Below are positions 1 to 6,124 of a DNA stretch of 6,124 nucleotides, in pieces. Made by a program: the position numbers and the translations under genes. Origin of the DNA: Draconibacterium sp. (GTDB lineage Bacteria; Bacteroidota; Bacteroidia; Bacteroidales; Prolixibacteraceae); NCBI GenBank assembly GCA_015493625.1, contig WGCT01000443.1, positions 1 through 6,124 on the forward strand, given 5' to 3'. Within the stretch, counting starts at the first letter, position 1, and the number at the start of each line of letters is the position of its first letter. Under the pieces are notes generated by a model that had not been told where the DNA came from, made no database searches, and saw only the letters and a list, made by a program, of their open reading frames with translations.

Positions 1-19
1 AGATGTGTATAAGAGACAG
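1..19 (+). other. Nextera/Tn5 mosaic-end adapter remnant (not genomic)
   Basis: The first 19 bases, AGATGTGTATAAGAGACAG, are identical to the Tn5 mosaic end used in Nextera tagmentation libraries. An exact match at the very first base of the window is best explained as untrimmed adapter carried into the assembly. Genomic sequence therefore starts at about position 20, leaving only 20 bases (20-39) of real leader before the first start codon. No promoter can be assigned there, and the 5' neighbour of the first gene is unknown. The reverse complement of the adapter is not present at the right edge. Confidence 0.96.
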
Positions 20-39
20 ATTTTAAAACGAGTTAAGAA

Positions 40-1665
40 ATGAATAAATTATTCTCCTGTTTTATCAGGCAAAAATTGCTACTGCTTTTTCTGATTCTCA
101 GTTCTTTTTTATCAAAGGCACAAAATCATTCCGAACGTTTTACCACACTCGATGCACTGCATTACGCTTTCGAAATACACCTGAACGACACGACAAACCG
201 GATTGAAGGAAAAACAATTGCCACAATAAAACTGTTAAAACCCACAAACAATATCGTTTTAGACTTTGTAAACTTTAACGATTCCACAAAAATGGGAATG
301 ATTGTTTCTTCGGTGACTGAAAACGGGAATCAGTTACAATTCAGTCATAAAAAAAACAGGTTAACTATTCAGCTCACACAAAAATTAATCGATAAAAAAG
401 AGGTGTCGCTCGAAATAAATTATTCGGGCATTCCTGCCGACGGGCTGATTATTTCGAAGAACAAATTTGGCGATCGCACTTTTTTCGGCGACAACTGGCC
501 CAATCGCGCACGCTTTTGGCTTCCCACTATCGACCACCCGTCGGACAAAGCTACGCTGGAGTTTTTAGTTTATGCCCCCAACTGTTATCAGGTTGTTTCG
601 AATGGCGTTTTAGTTGAAAAGACGAATAGTACAACCGGTACAATACTTACTCACTGGAAAGAGAGCGTACCCCTTGCAACAAAGCTGATGGTAATTGGCG
701 TAGCACGGTTTGCCGTTCAATACAGTGGTTCATATCGAAATATTCCGGTAAGTAAATGGGTGTTTCCACAAAACAGGGAGATTGGTTTTGCCGACTACTC
801 GTTCGACAAAAAAGCATTGAAATTTTATTCGGAACGAATTGGCCGTTACTCGTACGAAAAGCTGGCACACGTTCAGTCGAAAACCCGTTATGGAGGGATG
901 GAAAATGCAAGTTGTATTTTTTATTCCGAACGGTCGGTAAACGGCAACAACAGCGATGAGGCACTCTTTGCTCACGAAACGGCTCACCAGTGGTTTGGCA
1001 ATTCGGTAACAGAACAAAACTGGCACCACATTTGGCTTAGCGAAGGTTTTGCCACCTACCTCACACATATTTACAACCAGCATTTCCACGGCGAAAATTT
1101 TTTTAGAGACGAGATGAAAAACGATAGGCGGCGTGTTATTGCCTATTCGAAACGCAATTTTGCACCCATTATCGACACAACCGTAACCAACTACAACCGG
1201 TTGTTAAATGCCAATTCGTACCAAAAAGCAAGTTGGTTTTTACATATGTTGCGCGAAAAACTGGGCGATAAAATTTTCTTTGCCGGGCTTCAGTCGTACT
1301 ACAACGTTTATAAAAACTCCACTGCTCTCACTGCCGATTTCAGGAAAATTATGGAAATGGAAAGCGGAGAAAATTTAAGTACGTTTTTTCATCAGTGGTT
1401 GTGGCAATCTGGGCAACCACAAATTCAGGTTAGTTTTAAACAGAAAGCTGAAAACAAAGTACGTTTCGACATAAAACAGGTGCAACCCAATTATTTTTTC
1501 ACCTTTCCACTCGAAATTGAAATTCAATATAAAAACGGAGAGACTGAGTTAAAATCGATAACAATAAAAGATCGCGAAACGGTTTACTCAACTTCGGCTA
1601 GAGGGAAAATAGAATCGATAATAATAGATCCGAAAACAAAATTACTTTTCGAATTACTTCAATAA
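40..1665 (+). CDS. Secreted M1-family zinc aminopeptidase
   Basis: This is a 541-residue exported metallopeptidase predicted to remove N-terminal amino acids from peptides outside the cytoplasm. Residues 1-27 form a Sec signal peptide (basic start, Leu-rich core, SKA|Q cleavage site) with no lipobox Cys. The N-terminal beta-sandwich follows and ends in the family-typical segment WPNRARFWLP (153-162) then DHPSDK (165-170). The catalytic domain carries GGMENA (285-290), the GxMEN exopeptidase motif whose Glu288 should bind the substrate amino group. The zinc site is HETAH (312-316) plus Glu335 in LSEGFATY, and Glu313 is the general base. Tyr394 in SYQKAS is the likely transition-state Tyr, although the family more often has KGA where this protein has KAS. 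A short beta-rich segment from about 465 ends the protein, and the long helical C-terminal domain of large M1 enzymes is absent. The leader is A-rich with no Shine-Dalgarno, and the start is supported by the signal peptide. The next gene follows after 2 bp. Family assignment is certain; the substrate is unknown. Confidence 0.95.
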   Translation: MNKLFSCFIRQKLLLLFLILSSFLSKAQNHSERFTTLDALHYAFEIHLNDTTNRIEGKTIATIKLLKPTNNIVLDFVNFNDSTKMGMIVSSVTENGNQLQFSHKKNRLTIQLTQKLIDKKEVSLEINYSGIPADGLIISKNKFGDRTFFGDNWPNRARFWLPTIDHPSDKATLEFLVYAPNCYQVVSNGVLVEKTNSTTGTILTHWKESVPLATKLMVIGVARFAVQYSGSYRNIPVSKWVFPQNREIGFADYSFDKKALKFYSERIGRYSYEKLAHVQSKTRYGGMENASCIFYSERSVNGNNSDEALFAHETAHQWFGNSVTEQNWHHIWLSEGFATYLTHIYNQHFHGENFFRDEMKNDRRRVIAYSKRNFAPIIDTTVTNYNRLLNANSYQKASWFLHMLREKLGDKIFFAGLQSYYNVYKNSTALTADFRKIMEMESGENLSTFFHQWLWQSGQPQIQVSFKQKAENKVRFDIKQVQPNYFFTFPLEIEIQYKNGETELKSITIKDRETVYSTSARGKIESIIIDPKTKLLFELLQ

Positions 1666-1667
1666 AA

Positions 1668-4600
1668 ATGAGAGCAAAAAATATTTTCATAATTTTCACA
1701 TTGTTATTAACCACCTTTTTTAGTAACGCACAAAAAACCATCGACATTAGCGGCACGTGGAATGTTCAGTTGGGAGACCATCGCAATATAAACTCAACCG
1801 GACAGCAAATAAAATTGCCCGGTAGTTTAGCCGAAGCCGGGTTGGGTAAAAAAACATTAGGGTCCGATTTTGGTATCCTCACTCCCACCTATAAATATAT
1901 TGGAGTAGCTTGGTATCAGCAAGAAATAGAAATTCCTGAAAGCTGGAAAGACAAAACCATTTCGGTTTTTCTGGAACGCGTTTTATGGCAATCGAAACTG
2001 TTTGTCGATGGCAAAGAATACGACACACAAGACGGGCTGGGAATGGCACACATCCACAATATTGGCACGCTTCTGCCCGGAACGCACAAGTTAATAGTAC
2101 GAGTTGATAACGACACCATTTATAACATTGGCGACAAAGGCCATGCATACGGCGAATACACACAAAGCATTTGGAACGGTATTGTTGGAAAAATGGAACT
2201 GATTGCAAAAGACCCGACACACATAACCGAAATACGTACGTTCCCAAATATCGATTTCGACCAACTCGATGTTGAAATAACAACGCATTCGGTGGCCGAA
2301 GAAAAGTCTACAGTAAAAATTCTGATAACCGAAACAGGAAGTAATAAAAAGGTGCTTTTACACACCGCCGATATTCAGCTAAAAAAAGGAGCGAATAAAA
2401 ATATTTTATCGATAAGTTTAAACGGCAGGCTAAAAAAGTGGAGCGAATTCACACCGAAAACTTACCAATTAACTGCAACAATAAAAACAAAAAAATATTC
2501 AGATAGTGAAGATACCGAATTTGGTTTTGTAAAAATAGCTCACGACGGAACCCATATTACAATTAACGATGAACCTGTTTTTTTACGTGGAAATCTCGAT
2601 TGCATCCACTTTCCCGAGACCGGTTATCCGTCGTGCGACATAAAAGATTGGGAACACATATTTAAAATTTACAAATCGTACGGATTAAATCATGTACGTT
2701 TTCATTCGTGGTGCCCGCCCGAAGCTGCATTTAAAGCTGCTAACCGTATTGGCATTTACATTCAGGCCGAAGCTTCTATTTGGATTGACTGGTGGATGAG
2801 CGTGGACAACGCACCGCGTGGCCGACCGGAGATGAACACAAAAGGATTTCCAAAAGGGCTGGGTTACGAACCACACCGCGATTCGTTTGTGGTGGCAGAA
2901 ATGAACAGAATGGTTAATTCGTATGGAAACAACCCATCGTTTACCATGTTTTGCATTGGAAACGAACTGGGAAATGCCGATTTCGATGTTCTAGGAAAAT
3001 GGATTGGTGACCTAAAAAAGAGAGACCCGCGCAGATTGTATGCTGCATCGACAGCACGTAAAATTTTAGTGGTTGACGACTATTCGGCGACACATAATAT
3101 TGATGGTGTTGGGCGAACACGTGGGTTAAACGGACCACGTACAAATTGGGATTTCGAAAAAACGTATTCGCAAATGAATATTCCAATTATTGCACACGAA
3201 ATTGGCCAGTGGCCGGTTTATCCTCTTTGGTCGGAGATAGACAAATACAAAGGCGTTTTAAAAGCACGTAATTTAGAGGAGTTTAAAGCGGTGGCGCAAA
3301 AGAATGGTATTGCCGATCAGGATGTCGATTTTAAAAATGCATCGGGCGCGCTCAATCAAATTATGTATAAATACGAAACGGAATCGTTTTTGCGAACTGC
3401 CAGTTGCGCCGGTGTGCAGTTGTTAAGCATGCAAGATTATCAGGGACAGGGCGAAGCATTAATTGGCTGGCTCGATGCTCACTGGGACAGCAAAGAGATT
3501 ACAACACCCGATAAATTCAGAGAACATTTCGACGAAACAGTCCCGCTGATGCGCACAGAAAAATTTATCTGGACCAATAACGAAACATTTAGCGCCGGGT
3601 TGCAGTTGTCGCATTTTGGTGAAGCACCAATAAAAAATGCCGATATCGATGTTTCAATTTCAACAATAAACGGAGAGAAATTGCTTGAATATAATTTAAA
3701 TGTAAAAGATATTCCGGTGGGTTCGTTAACCAATTTGGGAGATGTAAAACTCAATTTAAAAGGAATAACAAAAGCCACACAGCTAATTTTAAAAGTTGAA
3801 GTAAAAAATACGCGTTTTAAAAACGAATGGAATTTATGGGTCGTTCCGGCCACACTTCCGGTAATTGACACCAACCGTGTTGTTGTTTCAACCACATTCA
3901 ATACAACTACATCCAATGCGCTTCGGGAAGGAAAAACCGTTTTACTGATTGCCAATAACCTGGGCAGTGAAAAAACCAGTGCTCCAATCGACTTTTATCC
4001 GCTCTACTGGTCGCTTACATTCTTCCCCGGACAGGGAAAAACCAGCATTGGCACACTGTTTAAGAGCCAACATCCGGCGTTCAACTATTTCCCCACATCA
4101 TCGCACACCGATTGGCAGTGGGAGCCATTCAGAAAATCGACAAAAGGTTTTATACTGAACGCTCTTCCAGCTGATTACAAACCCATTGCACAGGTTGTAG
4201 ACGACTTTCACCGGAATAATAAAATGGGAACTATTTTTGAATTTAAAGTTGGAAAGGGAAAACTACTGGTTTGTGGCTACGACCTGAACAACGAGATAAA
4301 TCCCATGGCAGCCCAACTAAAATACAGCTTGCTGAAATATGCCGGCTCCGACCAATTCAATCCCACACTCGAAGTAACGGAGGAGTTCCTGAAAACACTT
4401 TTTAGAACAATTCCGAAAGCTGAAAAAATATCTGTTTCAGATGAATTTAAAAATGCAGTGCTCGAAATTGATGCCGGATCTAACGTATCGAAAAAAAATG
4501 TTGCAGTTGCATGGAATAAAAATCTCGACAAAGCAAATTTAAAAGAGGGATACAACTATTCGGTTTCGAATGCCGAAGTTTGGAAAGACAATCACGTTTC

Positions 4601-4883
4601 GGCGTGGGCAGCTGCGAATATGACGGTTGAACTGGATTGCCCCGATGGAATTTTAGGAACACTCTTTATTCAGTTTAACGACTGGAATAAACAAGGTAGA
4701 GAAGGATTGCTTGAGATTGAAGGAAGACCGGTAAAACTTAACCACCACGAAGGAGAAAACAGGAGCTGGATAAAACTTCATATTATGCGCGAAGATACCC
4801 AGGACGGTAAAATTGTTATAAAAAGCAACACTACCAAAGGTGGCAACTTAATGATTTCGAAAATTGTTTTTGAAAAAGAGTAA
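1668..4883 (+). CDS. Secreted multi-domain GH2-superfamily glycosidase
   Basis: This is a 1071-residue exported enzyme, probably a retaining exo-beta-glycosidase. Residues 1-21 are a signal peptide (SNA|Q). A sugar-binding jelly roll (about 24-180) and an immunoglobulin-like domain (about 185-285) precede a TIM barrel (about 292-620). The barrel opens with FLRGNLDCIH (305-314) and carries NHVRFHSW (341-348), as in GH2 enzymes. The acid/base is likely Glu433 in CIGNELGN (429-436) and the nucleophile Glu511 in IIAHEIGQW (507-515). Their 78-residue spacing is close to that in E. coli LacZ. After the barrel come another beta-sandwich (about 640-740), a glutamine-amidotransferase-like alpha/beta domain (about 745-890) with no nucleophile-elbow Cys, and a beta-rich, possibly carbohydrate-binding C-terminus (about 905-1071). 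Glycosidase fold and catalytic pair are seen directly; the outer domain boundaries are inferred. The sugar specificity (galactoside, glucuronide, mannoside or other) cannot be told. The start lies 2 bp after the peptidase stop, which suggests translational coupling. Confidence 0.9.
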   Translation: MRAKNIFIIFTLLLTTFFSNAQKTIDISGTWNVQLGDHRNINSTGQQIKLPGSLAEAGLGKKTLGSDFGILTPTYKYIGVAWYQQEIEIPESWKDKTISVFLERVLWQSKLFVDGKEYDTQDGLGMAHIHNIGTLLPGTHKLIVRVDNDTIYNIGDKGHAYGEYTQSIWNGIVGKMELIAKDPTHITEIRTFPNIDFDQLDVEITTHSVAEEKSTVKILITETGSNKKVLLHTADIQLKKGANKNILSISLNGRLKKWSEFTPKTYQLTATIKTKKYSDSEDTEFGFVKIAHDGTHITINDEPVFLRGNLDCIHFPETGYPSCDIKDWEHIFKIYKSYGLNHVRFHSWCPPEAAFKAANRIGIYIQAEASIWIDWWMSVDNAPRGRPEMNTKGFPKGLGYEPHRDSFVVAEMNRMVNSYGNNPSFTMFCIGNELGNADFDVLGKWIGDLKKRDPRRLYAASTARKILVVDDYSATHNIDGVGRTRGLNGPRTNWDFEKTYSQMNIPIIAHEIGQWPVYPLWSEIDKYKGVLKARNLEEFKAVAQKNGIADQDVDFKNASGALNQIMYKYETESFLRTASCAGVQLLSMQDYQGQGEALIGWLDAHWDSKEITTPDKFREHFDETVPLMRTEKFIWTNNETFSAGLQLSHFGEAPIKNADIDVSISTINGEKLLEYNLNVKDIPVGSLTNLGDVKLNLKGITKATQLILKVEVKNTRFKNEWNLWVVPATLPVIDTNRVVVSTTFNTTTSNALREGKTVLLIANNLGSEKTSAPIDFYPLYWSLTFFPGQGKTSIGTLFKSQHPAFNYFPTSSHTDWQWEPFRKSTKGFILNALPADYKPIAQVVDDFHRNNKMGTIFEFKVGKGKLLVCGYDLNNEINPMAAQLKYSLLKYAGSDQFNPTLEVTEEFLKTLFRTIPKAEKISVSDEFKNAVLEIDAGSNVSKKNVAVAWNKNLDKANLKEGYNYSVSNAEVWKDNHVSAWAAANMTVELDCPDGILGTLFIQFNDWNKQGREGLLEIEGRPVKLNHHEGENRSWIKLHIMREDTQDGKIVIKSNTTKGGNLMISKIVFEKE

Positions 4884-4894
4884 AAATTAAAGTT

Positions 4895-5278
4895 ATGCAA
4901 AAAAATGCTGTAGGCTGGTTCGAGATTCCTGTCGAAAATATGGAACGTGCCATTGCTTTTTACGAAAATGTATTGAAAGTAAAATTAAAACGAAACAAAA
5001 TCGGGAATCACGATATGGCGTGGTTTCCGTGGGAAGACGGAAGTTACGGCTCCTGCGGATCGCTGGTTTGTCATCCCGAGTTTTACCGCCCGTCGAAAAA
5101 TGGTGTTTTGATATACTTTACCGCACCGTCGGGAGATTTGAATAACGAACTTGCACGCGTTAATAAAGCCGGTGGGAAAGTAGTTGGAGAAAAAGAAAAA
5201 ATTTCGGAAGAACACGGTTTTTTGGCAATTATTATCGACAGCGAAGGAAACCGCGTAGCATTGCATTCAAAAAAGTAG
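4895..5278 (+). CDS. VOC-superfamily (glyoxalase/bleomycin-resistance fold) protein
   Basis: This 127-residue cytoplasmic protein has the paired beta-alpha-beta-beta-beta modules of the vicinal oxygen chelate fold. The first module starts with GWFEIPVENMERAIAFYENVL (7-27, first 20 or so residues typical of the family), and the second ends with DSEGNRVALHS (115-125). Classical metal-dependent members place His at the first strand and Glu at the last strand (GNxIEL). Here these positions appear to be Trp8 and Ala122, so at least part of the metal site is missing and a glyoxalase or dioxygenase activity should not be assumed. Family members include isomerases, lyases, antibiotic-binding proteins and many uncharacterised small proteins. 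The start follows the glycosidase stop by 11 bp, with an AT-rich leader and no clear Shine-Dalgarno, so it is probably the last gene of the operon. There is no signal peptide, unlike its two upstream neighbours. The fold is confident; the function is unknown. Confidence 0.87.
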   Translation: MQKNAVGWFEIPVENMERAIAFYENVLKVKLKRNKIGNHDMAWFPWEDGSYGSCGSLVCHPEFYRPSKNGVLIYFTAPSGDLNNELARVNKAGGKVVGEKEKISEEHGFLAIIIDSEGNRVALHSKK

Positions 5279-5282
5279 CTCC

Positions 5283-5324
5283 AAAAAAATTCTGAAAAGA
5301 GAACCTAAATCTCAATTTTCAGAA
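5283..5324 (-). terminator. Rho-independent terminator of tilS
   Basis: The outer stem is a perfect 9-bp inverted repeat: TTCTGAAAA (5290-5298) with TTTTCAGAA (5316-5324). It is extended by an inner GAGA/TCTC pairing (5299-5302 with 5310-5313), leaving a two-base bulge (5314-5315) and a seven-base loop (5303-5309). Read on the minus strand, the stem is followed at once by seven T (5289-5283), as expected of an intrinsic terminator downstream of tilS. The stem is AT-rich, so its strength is uncertain. On the plus strand there is no T-tract after the hairpin, so it is not a standard terminator for the VOC gene. The tilS stop codon (5305-5307) lies inside the loop. Confidence 0.78.
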
Positions 5325-6124
5325 CCGATGTGGTTTCGGGTTTTACTTTAAAGCGGTTATCGATTCGCAGTCCCATTATCCAGATAATTTTTTTACCGCT
5401 GCATAAAATCCATGTATTCTCTTTTTGGAGAATTGGAATTTTCAGGTCGATAAAAAAGTCGCTGACTTTTTTAAAACCGGTCATACCGAGTGGTTGAAAA
5501 TAGTCACCCTGCCGCCATTTACGAATTAACAGCGGAAATTCTACTTCGTTTAAATCAATACAGGCAACATCAGGTTTTTTTATTATTTCGAAACCTGCAG
5601 CAGGTAATTTTTGAATGGAAAGATGAAAGGGTTCAAAAAGCTCAATATCCTCCTCTTCAATATAATAGATCTTCTCTTCCTCGTTTTTTATTTCCGAAAC
5701 AAACAGCTTATTACGGTCTTTTAATGCACGGTGAGTTTTCGAAAAAAACTGTTTCCCCGAATCGGTTTTCAAACTGCAATACACCTCATCGACAACTGTT
5801 GCATTAAACCCGAATTGCGATAAAATTTCGTGCAGTACAATTTTTGGAAACTCCGACTTCTGAAGTTGTTCGATATCGATTACTGTTTCGCCTGTTCTCC
5901 CGGTAACTACTTCCCTTTTTTCTTGTTCCAACGTATGTAAATATACCTGCTCGGCATCTTTTAAGTTTTCGACCGTTGCCAATAAATTTTTTTTAAACGC
6001 CGGATTTAATTCGCTAAACAGCGGGATTATTTTATGTCGCAAGAAGTTACGCTGAAAAACAATTTCACTATTGCTCGAATCTTCACGATACTCGATATAA
6101 TAGTTGTGCGAATATTTTTCAATC
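5305..6124 (-). CDS. tilS: tRNA(Ile)-lysidine synthetase, C-terminal part (5'-truncated by window edge)
   Basis: TilS uses ATP and lysine to convert C34 of the CAU-anticodon tRNA-Ile to lysidine, so that it reads AUA as Ile; it acts in the cytoplasm and is usually essential. The frame stays open to the right edge, giving 272 residues without a start codon. Numbering from the edge (codon 6123-6121), the fragment shows the TilS segment YREDSSN (12-18) then FQRNFLRHKIIPLF (23-36), and the C-terminal domain with LLIRKWRQGDYFQPLGM (about 198-214), KKVSDFFID and a GLRIDNRFKV ending. A TTG codon at 6042-6040 could be taken as a start, but conserved TilS sequence continues upstream of it, so it is internal Leu28. 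The N-terminal PP-loop ATPase domain with its SGGxDS motif lies beyond the window; I estimate about 160-170 residues are missing. The gene converges with the VOC gene across a 26-bp gap and ends in its own terminator hairpin. Confidence 0.94.
   Translation of the reverse strand, partial: IEKYSHNYYIEYREDSSNSEIVFQRNFLRHKIIPLFSELNPAFKKNLLATVENLKDAEQVYLHTLEQEKREVVTGRTGETVIDIEQLQKSEFPKIVLHEILSQFGFNATVVDEVYCSLKTDSGKQFFSKTHRALKDRNKLFVSEIKNEEEKIYYIEEEDIELFEPFHLSIQKLPAAGFEIIKKPDVACIDLNEVEFPLLIRKWRQGDYFQPLGMTGFKKVSDFFIDLKIPILQKENTWILCSGKKIIWIMGLRIDNRFKVKPETTSVLKIEI

Noticed and set aside
1..19. Possible natural transposon end at the left edge
   Set aside because: The sequence is the engineered mosaic end at base 1 exactly, with no transposase or partner end nearby; a library adapter is the simpler explanation.
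21..28. TTTTAAAA palindrome just after the adapter, considered as a promoter or operator element
   Set aside because: An eight-base AT palindrome is expected by chance in AT-rich DNA, and too little upstream sequence remains to judge a promoter.
647..1089. Two overlapping minus-strand open frames (105 and 119 codons) opposite the aminopeptidase zinc site
   Set aside because: They cover the highly constrained HETAH and GGMEN coding region on the other strand, show Cys/Arg-rich nonsense-like translations and have no leader of their own.
3479..3955. 158-codon open frame on the minus strand inside the glycosidase gene
   Set aside because: It lies wholly antisense to a well-supported enzyme with catalytic motifs, has no recognisable domain, and the translation has the biased composition of a shadow frame.
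4491..4498. Run of eight A in the glycosidase gene (and eight T at 5987-5994 in tilS), considered as phase-variable or frameshift tracts
   Set aside because: Both reading frames continue intact through the runs, such runs are common in AT-rich genes, and nothing suggests slippage control.
5490..5807. 105-codon plus-strand open frame opposite tilS
   Set aside because: It is antisense to conserved TilS sequence and has no domain signal.

Overview
The window looks like the end of a contig from a Bacteroidota genome, probably a free-living or gut-type polymer degrader. This assignment is inferred from four things: AT-rich coding sequence, A-rich leaders with no Shine-Dalgarno motif, signal peptides ending in the typical '..A|Q' cleavage site, and a secreted multi-domain glycoside hydrolase family 2 (GH2) type enzyme of the kind abundant in that phylum. 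The genus cannot be fixed from this sequence. Positions 1-19 are not genomic: they match the Nextera/Tn5 mosaic-end adapter exactly, so the real sequence begins at about position 20.

Layout. On the plus strand three genes are tightly packed and probably co-transcribed: a secreted M1-family zinc aminopeptidase (40-1665), a 1071-residue secreted GH2-superfamily glycosidase starting 2 bp after it (1668-4883), and a 127-residue VOC/glyoxalase-fold protein 11 bp further on (4895-5278). On the minus strand, converging on them, is the C-terminal part of tilS, tRNA(Ile)-lysidine synthetase (5305-6124), which runs off the right edge of the window. A hairpin followed by a T-tract on the minus strand (5283-5324) is a good intrinsic terminator for tilS and lies in the junction between the two transcription units. 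There is no gene-free stretch longer than about 40 bases.

How the genes may work together. The peptidase and the glycosidase both carry Sec-type signal peptides without a lipobox, so both should act in the periplasm or outside the cell. A plausible shared role is trimming glycopeptides or sugar- and peptide-containing oligomers, but no transporter, SusC/SusD pair or regulator is visible and the substrate cannot be read from the sequence. The VOC protein has no export signal and lacks the usual metal ligands, so its role is open. tilS is an unrelated housekeeping gene that marks the edge of the accessory cluster.

I found no RNA genes, CRISPR array, insertion sequence, origin or clear promoter. 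I do not see an undescribed system here. The points most worth a second look are the adapter remnant, the stop codon of tilS lying in its own terminator loop, the GH2 enzyme's unusual C-terminal half, and the metal-ligand-less VOC protein.
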